The notes beneath the pieces are model-generated. The model saw only the letters and a list, made by a program, of their open reading frames with translations, did not search any database and was not told where the DNA came from. From NCBI GenBank assembly GCA_023412515.1, contig JAEYNO010000158.1:1-29691 (forward strand): a stretch of DNA of 29,691 nt. Direction: 5' to 3'. Positions 20,573-27,181 of the stretch are shown here, piece by piece; position 1 is the first letter of the stretch, and each line of letters opens with the position of its first letter. The stretch comes from Actinomycetes bacterium. Lineage in GTDB: Bacteria > Actinomycetota > Actinomycetes > Actinomycetales > Cellulomonadaceae. Both the position numbers and the translations under genes were made by a program.

Positions 20573-21337
20573 GTGCTGGTCCTCGGTGTGTGCAGCCTCA
20601 AGGGTGGCGTGGGCAAGACCTCCGTGACGTTGGGGCTCGCCTCCGCGGCGCTCGAGCGCGGCCTGCGCACGCTCGTGGTCGACCTCGACCCGCAGGGCGA
20701 CTCCACCATGGCGCTGGGCACGGCGCGCGGCACGGGTGACGTGGCGTCGGTGCTCGACGCGCCGTCGGCCGAGTCCGTGGCCGGCGCGACCGCGCCGTCG
20801 TCCTGGGCGCAGCACGGGCTCGACGTGCTGGTCGGCTCCGAGCGGTCGGTCATGCACGACCGCGTCGACGACGCCGACGCCGACCGGCTGCGCTACGCGC
20901 TGTCGTGGGTCAGCGGCTACGACCTCGTGCTCATCGACTGCCCGCCCTCGCTCGGCGGGCTCACGCGCACCGGCCTCACGGCCTGCGACCGCGCCCTCGT
21001 GGTGACCGAGCCGGGGCTGTTCGCCGTCATGGCGGTCGGCCGCGCCATGCGGACCATCGACGAGCTGCGGCGCGGACCGGCGCCGTCGTTGCAGCCGCTC
21101 GGCATCGCCGTCAACCGGGTCCGCGCCCGGTCGATCGAGCAGGCGTACCGCCTGGAGGAGCTCCAGACGCTCTACGGGCCGCTCGTGCTGTCCCCGAGCG
21201 TCCCCGAGCGTGCGGCGCTCCAGCAGGCGCAGGGCGCGGCGCAGCCCGTGCACGCGTGGCCCGGGGCGGCGGCCGCGGAGCTCGCCGGCGTGTTCGACCA
21301 GCTGCTCGACCGCGCGCTGCGCGCCCCGCGTCGCTGA
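20573..21337 (+). CDS. ParA-family ATPase (orphan, no ParB nearby)
   Basis: A 254-aa deviant-Walker ATPase. The Walker A loop is KGGVGKTS (10-17) with the signature lysine K10; Walker A' is VVDLDPQGDST (35-45); and Walker B is LVLIDCPPSLGGLT (near residues 120-135). This is the SIMIBI ParA/MinD class used to position DNA or protein cargo. No parB, parS-like gene or replication gene accompanies it, so it is probably not the chromosome or a plasmid partition pair. Similar stand-alone ParA genes lie next to the MerR/FHA cluster in other actinobacteria, as I recall. GTG 20573 places KGGVGKT at the usual distance from the N-terminus. It converges on the MerR gene across a strong terminator. Confidence 0.9.
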   Translation: MLVLGVCSLKGGVGKTSVTLGLASAALERGLRTLVVDLDPQGDSTMALGTARGTGDVASVLDAPSAESVAGATAPSSWAQHGLDVLVGSERSVMHDRVDDADADRLRYALSWVSGYDLVLIDCPPSLGGLTRTGLTACDRALVVTEPGLFAVMAVGRAMRTIDELRRGPAPSLQPLGIAVNRVRARSIEQAYRLEELQTLYGPLVLSPSVPERAALQQAQGAAQPVHAWPGAAAAELAGVFDQLLDRALRAPRR

Positions 21338-21377
21338 GCCTCCCGGACCGGCGCCGAGCGCACGAGCCGTGCACGCG

Positions 21378-21413
21378 AGGAGGCCCGGTACCCCTCGGGG
21401 TGCCGGGCCTCCT
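21378..21413. terminator. Bidirectional terminator between parA and merR
   Basis: A 17-pair arm: AGGAGGCCCGG (21378-21388) pairs with 21403-21413, then one T-G wobble, then ACCCC with GGGGT, around a tight loop. It lies between two convergent genes and is the strongest hairpin in the window. Confidence 0.92.
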
Positions 21414-21426
21414 GACGTCGTGCGGG

Positions 21427-22008
21427 TCAGCCTGCGGATCGGGCCTGGCGCCGCAGCGCGAGCTCGTCCTGCGGAGCGGGGGCCGCGGTGTCGTCCTCGG
21501 CGCGCTCGGTGGGCAGCTGGGCGAGCGTGCCCTCGACCTCGCGCCACACCCGGCCCACGGCGATGCCGAACACGCCCTGGCCGCCCTGCACGAGGTCGAT
21601 GACCTCGTCGGCCGACGTGCACTCGTAGACGCTCGCACCGTCGGACATGAGCGTGATCTGGGCGAGGTCCTCGACGCCGCGCTCGCGCAGGTGCCCGACC
21701 GCCGAGCGGATCTGCTGCAGCGAGACTCCGGTGTCGAGGAGCCGCTTGACCACCTTGAGCACGAGGATGTCGCGGAAGGAGTAGAGGCGCTGCGTCCCGG
21801 AGCCCGTGGCGGGGCGGACCGACGGCTCGACGAGGCCCGTGCGCGCCCAGTAGTCGAGCTGCCGGTACGTGATGCCCGCGGCGCGGCAGGCCGTGGGCCC
21901 GCGGTAGCCGGTGGCGACGTCGAGGTCCGGCAGGTCGTCGTCGAACAGGAGGCCCTGCGCGTGGTGCGGGATCGCGCCGGCGCCGTCGGCGCTCTCGTTG
22001 CTGATCAC
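21427..22008 (-). CDS. MerR-family regulator (Rv1830/ResR-McdR-like)
   Basis: A 193-aa regulator. An N-terminal tail (1-30) precedes the MerR winged helix at about 32-100: YRGPTACRAAGITYRQLDYWARTGLVEPSVRPATGSGTQRLYSFRDILVLKVVKRLLDTGVSLQQIRSAV. No metal-binding cysteines occur; the C-terminal part (LMSDGASVYECTSADEVIDLVQGGQGVFGIAVGRVWREVEGTL) has the conserved pattern of the Rv1830 group, which controls growth and division timing in mycobacteria. Gene order supports the assignment: it is the last gene of the garA-Rv1828-Rv1829-Rv1830 row. GTG 22008 has GGGAGGA upstream. TAGCGT (22071-22066) gives a 5' leader of about 50 nt. Confidence 0.9.
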   Translation of the reverse strand: MISNESADGAGAIPHHAQGLLFDDDLPDLDVATGYRGPTACRAAGITYRQLDYWARTGLVEPSVRPATGSGTQRLYSFRDILVLKVVKRLLDTGVSLQQIRSAVGHLRERGVEDLAQITLMSDGASVYECTSADEVIDLVQGGQGVFGIAVGRVWREVEGTLAQLPTERAEDDTAAPAPQDELALRRQARSAG

Positions 22009-22022
22009 GGGGTCCTCCCTCG

Positions 22023-22045
22023 ACGTCCGCCGGCGTGGCGGACGT
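22023..22045 (-). promoter_or_regulatory. Hairpin in the merR leader
   Basis: ACGTCCGCC (22023-22031) and GGCGGACGT (22037-22045) form a perfect 9-bp stem with a 5-nt loop, between the putative -10 TAGCGT (22071-22066) and the ribosome-binding site. It may influence mRNA stability or translation; no role is known. Confidence 0.5.
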
Positions 22046-22129
22046 TCTCTTCCGGAACTTCTGCAACGCTAGGCCCGCGGGGTCGGGGGCGCAACGAACG
22101 GCTCCCGGCGTGTCGCGTGCGCCATGTCT

Positions 22130-22153
22130 CACCTTCAGGTGGACGTCGAAGGT
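22130..22153. promoter_or_regulatory. Candidate operator upstream of merR
   Basis: CACCT-TC-AGGTG (22130-22141) is a perfect dyad. The longer repeat ACCTTC (22131-22136) to GAAGGT (22148-22153) overlaps it, and GACGTC lies between the arms. It sits 60-80 bp upstream of the merR -10, in the tail of the bifunctional-nuclease gene's downstream space. Binding by one of the two MerR proteins is a plausible guess. Confidence 0.4.
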
Positions 22154-22171
22154 TCATGTCACCCGGTCGGG

Positions 22172-22699
22172 TCAACCACCGCGACCCCCCGCGTCGGGGC
22201 CGGGCTCCTGACCCGTCTCGAAGTCCTCCGCCGACACGTGGTCGAGGAACTCGCGGAACTCGGCGAGGTCCTCCTCGTCCGCGGCCGGGCGAACCTCCAC
22301 CCCCGCCAGCGCGACGACCTCGGCGGAGCACAGCACGGGGCACGAGAACCGCAGCGCGACGGCGATCGCGTCCGACGCGCGGGCGTCGACCCGACGCCCC
22401 GTCGTGAGCACGAGCGCCGCGTGGAACACGCCGTCCTCGAGCCGCGTGATCTCCACGTGCCCCACGCGCGCCCCCACGGCCAGGAGGGCGTCCCGCAGCA
22501 GGTCGTGCGTCATCGGGCGCGGCGGCACGATCCCGGCCTGCGCCGACGCGATCGCCGACGCCTCGGCCGGGCCGATGAGGATCGGGACGATCAGCGCGGC
22601 GTCCGGGTCCAGCAGGAGCACGACGATCTCGTCGTCGGCGAGGTGCGTGCGCACGCCGACGACCTCGACCGGGACCATCTCGGGTTCGACGCCGCCCAC
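22172..22699 (-). CDS. Bifunctional nuclease/DUF151 family protein
   Basis: A 175-aa soluble protein of the BFN domain family (DUF151; Rv1829-like). The domain spans about 8-140: VPVEVVGVRTHLADDEIVVLLLDPDAALIVPILIGPAEASAIASAQAGIVPPRPMTHDLLRDAL, then VEITRLEDGVFHAALVLTTGRRVDARASDAIAVALRFSCPVLCSAEV. The 'P..IG..EA..I' and 'DARPSDAIALA.R...PI' patterns are the family signature. The plant member has DNase/RNase activity; the bacterial role is uncertain. The acidic C-terminal tail (EEDLAEFREFLDHVSAEDFE) is typical of actinobacteria. GTG 22699 follows TAGCGT (22711-22706) by 6 nt, so a separate leaderless promoter is likely; ATG 22678 is an alternative start. Confidence 0.9.
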   Translation of the reverse strand: MGGVEPEMVPVEVVGVRTHLADDEIVVLLLDPDAALIVPILIGPAEASAIASAQAGIVPPRPMTHDLLRDALLAVGARVGHVEITRLEDGVFHAALVLTTGRRVDARASDAIAVALRFSCPVLCSAEVVALAGVEVRPAADEEDLAEFREFLDHVSAEDFETGQEPGPDAGGRGG

Positions 22700-22705
22700 G
22701 CCTCC

Positions 22706-22711
22706 ACGCTA
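22706..22711 (-). promoter_or_regulatory. -10 element of the bifunctional-nuclease gene
   Basis: Minus-strand TAGCGT lies 6 nt before GTG 22699, within the 52-nt gap behind ftsR, so this gene can be expressed independently of the ftsR transcript. Confidence 0.5.
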
Positions 22712-22751
22712 CGTCCCCGCCCGCTCACCGGCCGCTCGAGGGGCCGGACGC

Positions 22752-23519
22752 TCAGGGCGCGATGTCGTGCACCGCGGAACGCACGAGCGCCGTGTGCATG
22801 CGTGCGCACAGCTCCCCCACCTCCGCCGCGAGCGTCCCGGCCCGCGCCCGGGCGGAGACGCTGCGCTGCCCGCGCCACGGAGCGACGACCTGGTCGACCA
22901 GGTCGGCCTGCCGGTCGGCCGCCGCACGGAACGCCCGCAGGTGCCGCGGGTCGATGCCGTGGTCCGCCAGCGCGGCCGCCACGAGCACGACCTCGCGCGC
23001 CCACGGGTCGAAGGCGCCGCGCGGCCCGGGCCGGAGCACCCCCTGGCGCACGAGCTCGTCGACCACCTCGACGTCCACGCCCGCGTCCTGCGCGAGCCGT
23101 GCCGCCGTGAGCCGGTCGGGCGTCGGCGCGACCCCGTCACGCGTCGCGAGCCGCGCCCGCGGGGGCTGCTCGTCGTCCACGCCGGCGTCGAGCGCCGCAA
23201 GACGCTCGCCGATCACCTTGAGCGGCATGTACCGGTCGCGCTGCTGGCGCAGCACGAACCGCAGCCGCTCGACGTCGGCGGGCGAGTACTGCCGGTAGCC
23301 CGCGGGCGTGCGCACGGGTGCGACCAGACCCTGCTCCTCGAGGAAGCGCAGCTTCGACGTCGTCACCGCGGGGAACTCGATCCGCAGCGCCGCGAGCACG
23401 TCCGAGATCCGCATCGAGGCGCGCCGCGAGATGCCCCGCGGCCACGGCTCGGGCGACGTCGTCCCGTCGGCCTCGACCTCGGTCGCGGCCTGCGTCGCCG
23501 CGCGCTCAGGACGCGTCAC
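22752..23519 (-). CDS. ftsR: MerR-family regulator, FtsR (Rv1828-like)
   Basis: A 255-aa regulator. After a variable N-terminus, the MerR DNA-binding domain (about 36-105) reads MRISDVLAALRIEFPAVTTSKLRFLEEQGLVAPVRTPAGYRQYSPADVERLRFVLRQQRDRYMPLKVIGERL, which is the distinctive FtsR/Rv1828 form. The C-terminal domain (TPDRLTAARLAQDAGVDVEVVDELVRQGVL) resembles a second, degenerate winged helix. In Corynebacterium FtsR activates ftsZ, linking it to cell division. It lies directly behind the FHA gene, as in mycobacteria and corynebacteria. GTG 23519 overlaps the FHA stop by 14 nt with no visible ribosome-binding site; ATG 23414 at MRISD is a fallback start. Its exact N-terminus is therefore uncertain. 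Confidence 0.88.
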   Translation of the reverse strand: MTRPERAATQAATEVEADGTTSPEPWPRGISRRASMRISDVLAALRIEFPAVTTSKLRFLEEQGLVAPVRTPAGYRQYSPADVERLRFVLRQQRDRYMPLKVIGERLAALDAGVDDEQPPRARLATRDGVAPTPDRLTAARLAQDAGVDVEVVDELVRQGVLRPGPRGAFDPWAREVVLVAAALADHGIDPRHLRAFRAAADRQADLVDQVVAPWRGQRSVSARARAGTLAAEVGELCARMHTALVRSAVHDIAP

Positions 23520-23976
23520 GGTGCGGGCTGGGGTGGAACGTCATGCGGTACTTGCCGATCTGCACCTCGTCGCCCGGGCGCAGCGCGACCGCGTCGATGC
23601 GCGTCCGGTTCACGTACGTGCCGTTCAGCGATCCGATGTCCCGCACCACGAACTGCAGCCCGTCACGCACGAACTCGGCGTGCTTGCGGGACACCGTGAC
23701 GTCGTCGAGGAAGATGTCGGCGCTCGTGCTGCGGCCCGCCGTGGTCCGCTCGGCGTCGAGCAGGAACCGCGCGCCCGAGCTCGGCCCGCGCTGCATGATC
23801 AGCAGCGCCGACGTGGGCGGCAGCGCGTGCACCGCCGCGGACTCGTCGCTCGTGAGGCCGACCGCCGGCGCCTCGACGTCGACGGGCTCCACCGAGCCGA
23901 AGCTGACGGTCGTGTCGGGGCCGTCCCCCCGGTACGCCGGCAGGCCGCCGTCCGGCAGCCGTCGATCGTCGCTCAT
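23506..23976 (-). CDS. garA: FHA-domain signalling protein (GarA/OdhI-like)
   Basis: A 156-aa phosphopeptide-binding protein that, in mycobacteria and corynebacteria, inhibits 2-oxoglutarate dehydrogenase and sets glutamate metabolism, switched off by Ser/Thr kinase phosphorylation. The C-terminal FHA domain (about 60-150) has the binding residues GRSTSADIFLDD, VSRKHAEF and DIGSLNGTYVN. The N-terminal tail carries DTTVSF (T22, T23), which corresponds in place to the ETTSVF phospho-switch of GarA, with two adjacent threonines for kinase modification and intramolecular binding. ATG 23976 has GGGAGGTG about 5 nt upstream. TAGGGT (24051-24046) is a possible -10. The gene's last 14 nt overlap ftsR. 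Confidence 0.93.
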   Translation of the reverse strand: MSDDRRLPDGGLPAYRGDGPDTTVSFGSVEPVDVEAPAVGLTSDESAAVHALPPTSALLIMQRGPSSGARFLLDAERTTAGRSTSADIFLDDVTVSRKHAEFVRDGLQFVVRDIGSLNGTYVNRTRIDAVALRPGDEVQIGKYRMTFHPSPHRDAS

Positions 23977-24045
23977 GCGCACCTCCCGTGTCGGTCTCGG
24001 GCGCGGGGCGGCGTTCTCGCCCCGGGCCCGGCCTGTGCGGGACTC

Positions 24046-24051
24046 ACCCTA
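24046..24051 (-). promoter_or_regulatory. Putative -10 of the FHA-ftsR transcript
   Basis: Minus-strand TAGGGT, about 70 nt before the FHA start codon, in the 150-bp gap where other genera carry gcvH. No convincing -35 is seen. Confidence 0.35.
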
Positions 24052-24091
24052 TGCGGTGTCGACGCAGGTGCGCAGCCCACGTCGCCCGCCA

Positions 24092-24108
24092 CGCGGGTGA
24101 CACCCGCG
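24092..24108 (-). terminator. Short hairpin after the DUF881 operon
   Basis: CGCGGGTGACACCCGCG is a perfect palindrome with a one-base centre. As RNA it folds as a 6-bp stem with a 5-nt loop, 20 nt after the stop of the leftward DUF881 gene. It has the same design as the dyad at 1081-1097. Confidence 0.5.
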
Positions 24109-24127
24109 CCGCTCGGTGCGCCCGGGA

Positions 24128-25150
24128 TCAGTCCGTGCCCTCGACGGGCGTCGCGTGCACCGGGTCGGGCAGCACGCGGACCGCCGAGACCTCCACGCGG
24201 TCCGACTTCTCGACGGTCGCGCGGCCACCGTCCGCACGGACGCGCGCGGCGGCGCCACCCGGGATCTCCAGCGCGGGGGCGATCGTCTCGGGGTCACCGA
24301 TGACCGTCCAGCGGTACGGCGACGCCAGCGCGACACCGTCCAGCAGGACCCCGTCCCGGCCGCCCGTGAACGCGCTGCTGGCGGTGATCCGCTGCCCGTT
24401 GAGCTCGATCGCCTCGGCGCCCGCGTTCCGCAGCTCCTCGAGGACGTGCAGCATGGTGGACGGGCGGATCGCCCCGTCGACGTCGGTCAGGGTGATCCGC
24501 ACGCCGGGACCCGTCGCCGGCAGGCGCCCGGTGAGGATCCCCTGCATCGCAGCCGTGCGGCGCGCCGCGTCGAGGGCGGCCTGCTGCCGGTCGGAGCCCG
24601 ACAGCAGCTCGTCGCGCTCACGCTGCAGGTCGCGCGACTCACGCTCGAGCTCGTCCGTGCGGGTGGTCGTCTCGTCGAGCAGCCGCACGAGGTCGTTCTG
24701 CCGCAGGGCGCCGAGCTGCGTCTCGGACGTCTGCCGCACCTGCACGACGAGCGCGAAGCCGAGCAGCGCGCACAGCGCCGCGGTGAGCAGCTGACCCTGC
24801 GTCGTCCGCGGGCGCATGGCGTGGCCGAGCCGCGCCCAGCCCGAGCGCGCGGGACGCACGACGGGCCCGTGCGCCCTCGCCGCAGCGGCGGGCTCGTCCT
24901 CGTCCGCGTCGACGTCGACGGGCGTGCCGCCTCCGGGGTCCGCCGCGTCGCCGTCCTCGTCGCTCGCGGCCGGCGGCACGACGCGGCGCACGGGCACGGT
25001 CGGCGGGGCCTCGCGGACGTCGCCGGCCTGGTCGGCCACGACGTCGCCCAGGCCGAGCGGGTCCGACGGGTCGATGACCGGCCCCTCGTCGGGGAGCTCA
25101 CGCCCTGAGGGCCGGTCGTCCGCGGGCCGGGGCGCCTGGTCGTCGGTCAT
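24128..25150 (-). CDS. DUF881 membrane protein (Rv1825-like)
   Basis: A 340-aa protein with a long, acidic, disordered cytoplasmic N-terminus (about 1-100), one membrane helix (TQGQLLTAALCALLGFALVVQV, about 116-138), a coiled coil (LRQNDLVRLLDETTTRTDELERESRDLQRERDELLSG) and an external DUF881 domain. The domain has PATGPGVRITLTDVDG, NAGAEAIELNGQRITASSAF and LASPYRWTVIGDPETIAPAL, with the family's 'GPG..I.L.D' and 'aEAI.iNgqRi' hallmarks. The role is unknown; the coiled coil and cluster point to the divisome or envelope. ATG 25150 overlaps the sbp stop (ATGA). It is the second of two DUF881 proteins flanking Sbp. Confidence 0.92.
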   Translation of the reverse strand: MTDDQAPRPADDRPSGRELPDEGPVIDPSDPLGLGDVVADQAGDVREAPPTVPVRRVVPPAASDEDGDAADPGGGTPVDVDADEDEPAAAARAHGPVVRPARSGWARLGHAMRPRTTQGQLLTAALCALLGFALVVQVRQTSETQLGALRQNDLVRLLDETTTRTDELERESRDLQRERDELLSGSDRQQAALDAARRTAAMQGILTGRLPATGPGVRITLTDVDGAIRPSTMLHVLEELRNAGAEAIELNGQRITASSAFTGGRDGVLLDGVALASPYRWTVIGDPETIAPALEIPGGAAARVRADGGRATVEKSDRVEVSAVRVLPDPVHATPVEGTD

Positions 25151-25479
25151 GCCTTGAACAGGTGCCGGCGGATGGAGGCCGCGTTCGAGAAGATGCGGAT
25201 GCCGAGCACCACGATCACCGCGGTCGTCATCTGCGAGCCCACGCCGAGCTGGTCGCCGAGGAACACCACGAGCGCCGCGACGACCACGTTCGACAGGAAC
25301 GACGTGAGGAACACGCGCTCGTCGAAGATGCCGTCCAGGTAGGCGCGCAGCCCTCCGAACAGCGCGTCGAGCGCCGCGACCACCGCGATCGGCAGGTACG
25401 GCTGGAGCTCGGCCGGGACGGTCGGCTCGATGACGAGGCCCGCGACGACCCCGAGCACGAGACCGATCAGCGCGATCAC
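25147..25479 (-). CDS. sbp: Small basic protein Sbp (DUF1290)
   Basis: A 110-aa membrane protein with three or four helices: VIALIGLVLGVVAGLVIEP, LPIAVVAALDALFGGLRAYLDGIF, VFLTSFLSNVVVAALVVFLGDQLG and TTAVIVVLGIRIFSNAASIRRHLF. The pattern 'AaLDal.GG.ra.l.g.F....F...F..N...aa......D.lG' is the DUF1290 signature, as in Bacillus Sbp next to ftsA/ftsZ. Function is not established. GTG 25479 has AGGAGGAGG upstream and overlaps the TGA of the preceding DUF881 gene (GTGA); its own stop overlaps the next start (ATGA). Thus DUF881-sbp-DUF881 is one tightly coupled unit. Confidence 0.94.
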   Translation of the reverse strand: MIALIGLVLGVVAGLVIEPTVPAELQPYLPIAVVAALDALFGGLRAYLDGIFDERVFLTSFLSNVVVAALVVFLGDQLGVGSQMTTAVIVVLGIRIFSNAASIRRHLFKA

Positions 25480-26429
25480 CGGGCCTCCTCCTGGTCGGGA
25501 CGGGACGACCCTGCCACATCCCGGCGCGACGCCCCAAGGACGTCGTGCTCCCCGGTCGCCGCGCCGTCGTCGCCCGCCGCCTCGTCCTCCCCCGCGACGC
25601 GTGCCGAGCGCAGCGCGATCTGCCCGCGGCCGGGCAGGTCGAGCGTGCGCTGCGACGACATCGCGACGTCGATGCCGTACTGGGACAGCGACGCGAGGTG
25701 CTGCCCGGCGGACGTGCGGGCGAGGGCGGTCTGCATCGCGACGGCGTCCCCGATCGCCTCGACGGTGTAGGGGCTGCTCAGCGCGGTGCTGTCGACGAGC
25801 ACCGCGGCACCGGCGCTGCGGATCGCGGTCGTCGACGTGATCCGCTCGCCGTTCACCGCGACGGCCTCGGCCCCCGCGGCCCACAGCCCGTTGACGAGGA
25901 CCTGCAGGTCGATGTCGAGGACGTAGGCGCTCGCGTCGTCCGACGCCGCGTTCGGGTCGGGCACGCCGTCTGTCAGCACCACGCGCACGCCCGGGCCGGT
26001 GACGGGCACGACGCCCGCGGCGACCGCGTCGCGCTGGAGCTGCGCGAACAGCTCGGGGTCGTCGGTGGACGCGGCCCGCTGCTGCAGCCGCGCGATCTCG
26101 GCGGCGAGCGCCGCGTTCCCCCGGCGCAGCTCGTCCGCAGTCGCGGTGCGGTCGCGGATCTCGTTCTCGAGGAGCGTGCGCGCCTGCAGGGCCTCGGGCG
26201 CCGGGCGGCGCAGCTCCACGGCGGCGGTCGCCGCGAACCCACCGAGCGCGACCGCGAGCACGAGCAGGGCGACGGCACCCCGGGTCGTCCGGCGCGGAGC
26301 CCGGCCGTCGGCGCGCCGCGCCGCGGCCTCCTGGTACCCGGGGTCGAGCGGCCGCCGGTACACCTCGTTGATGAGGGTCATCGACGCGTCGGCGGCGCGG
26401 GACGTGGCCTGCGCGTGCCGACGGTTCAC
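25476..26429 (-). CDS. DUF881 membrane protein (Rv1823-like)
   Basis: A 317-aa DUF881 protein. The short cytoplasmic tail includes MTLINEVYRRPLDPGYQEAA, a conserved N-terminal motif in this position of the cluster. A membrane helix follows at about 52-72 (GAVALLVLAVALGGFAATAAV), a coiled coil at about 80-122 (LLENEIRDRTATADELRRGNAALAAEIARLQQR), and then the DUF881 domain: VPVTGPGVRVVLTDG, WAAGAEAVAVNGERITSTTAI and SSPYTVEAIGDAVAMQTALAR. GTG 26429 overlaps the stop of the phosphatidyltransferase (GTGA). A longer frame exists upstream but it is a shadow of that gene. With Sbp and the other DUF881 it probably forms a membrane complex; unproven. Confidence 0.92.
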   Translation of the reverse strand: MNRRHAQATSRAADASMTLINEVYRRPLDPGYQEAAARRADGRAPRRTTRGAVALLVLAVALGGFAATAAVELRRPAPEALQARTLLENEIRDRTATADELRRGNAALAAEIARLQQRAASTDDPELFAQLQRDAVAAGVVPVTGPGVRVVLTDGVPDPNAASDDASAYVLDIDLQVLVNGLWAAGAEAVAVNGERITSTTAIRSAGAAVLVDSTALSSPYTVEAIGDAVAMQTALARTSAGQHLASLSQYGIDVAMSSQRTLDLPGRGQIALRSARVAGEDEAAGDDGAATGEHDVLGASRRDVAGSSRPDQEEAR

Positions 26430-27028
26430 GGCGTCCTCGTCGCGCGCGACGCGCGGGCGTCCGCGTGCATCACGGCGGCGGCCTGCGTGAGGTACAGCGC
26501 ACCGGCGAACCAGTACAGGCCGACGCCCCACAGCGCGCACGCCCACCCCACGACGCCGGCGGCGATGCCGACCGCGGACGGCCACTCGGACAGCAGCAGC
26601 AGCGGGAACGCGTACATGATCGCGAACGTCCCGGCCTTGCCCGCGAGATGGACCCGCAGCGGCGGGTAGCCGGCACGCGCGAGGACGAGCAGCATGACGG
26701 CGAGGACGACGTCGCGCGCGACGAGCACGACCACGAGCCACAGCGGCACGATGCCGCGCCACGCGAGCGCGACGAGGGTCACGAGGATGAACAGGCGGTC
26801 CGCGGCGGGGTCGAGCATCTGCCCGAGCTTCGTGACCTGGTGCATGCGGCGCGCGAGCACGCCGTCGAGCCAGTCGCTCGCGCCGGAGACCGCGAGCACG
26901 ACGAGGGCCCACGCGTCGTGGCCCTCCGCCACGAGCCACGCGAAGACCGGCACCAGCAGCAGCCGTGCCAGGCTGATCACGTTGGGCACGGTGAGCACGC
27001 GTGCACTGACCGGCGAGTCCTCCGCCAC
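26426..27028 (-). CDS. CDP-alcohol phosphatidyltransferase (PgsA2-like)
   Basis: A 200-aa membrane enzyme with about five or six helices. The CDP-OH-P active site is intact: D52, D55, G56, A59, R60, G69, D73 and D77 in the run SDWLDGVLAR...KLGQMLDPAADR. Such enzymes join CDP-diacylglycerol to glycerol-3-phosphate (phosphatidylglycerolphosphate synthase) or to phosphatidylglycerol (the eukaryote-type cardiolipin synthase used by actinobacteria). The Rv1822/pgsA2 position allows either. GTG 27028 has GGGGGAGG just 2 nt upstream, which is unusually close, so GTG 27007 (VSARV) is possible. TAGGAT at 27061-27056 is the likely -10. It is the first gene of the DUF881-sbp operon. Confidence 0.9.
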   Translation of the reverse strand: MAEDSPVSARVLTVPNVISLARLLLVPVFAWLVAEGHDAWALVVLAVSGASDWLDGVLARRMHQVTKLGQMLDPAADRLFILVTLVALAWRGIVPLWLVVVLVARDVVLAVMLLVLARAGYPPLRVHLAGKAGTFAIMYAFPLLLLSEWPSAVGIAAGVVGWACALWGVGLYWFAGALYLTQAAAVMHADARASRATRTP

Positions 27029-27055
27029 GACCTCCCCCGTCGACGTCCTGCCGTG

Positions 27056-27061
27056 ATCCTA
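27056..27061 (-). promoter_or_regulatory. -10 element of the pgsA-DUF881-sbp operon
   Basis: Minus-strand TAGGAT, about 27 nt before GTG 27028, followed by a GGGGGAGG ribosome-binding site. No clear -35 is visible. Confidence 0.45.
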
Positions 27062-27181
27062 TGCCCGCCCAGGTCGCGGGCGGTGCCGCCGTCCACGGCA
27101 CGGGCCGGCGCCGCGCCCGCCGAGGTCGTCGGCGGCCCGACGTCCCGCGCGTGACCGGTGAGCGGCTGGCAGGCTCGAGGC

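Noticed and set aside
20573..21337. ParA as evidence for an integrated plasmid
   Set aside because: No ParB, replication, integrase or transfer genes surround it; neighbours are conserved chromosomal genes.
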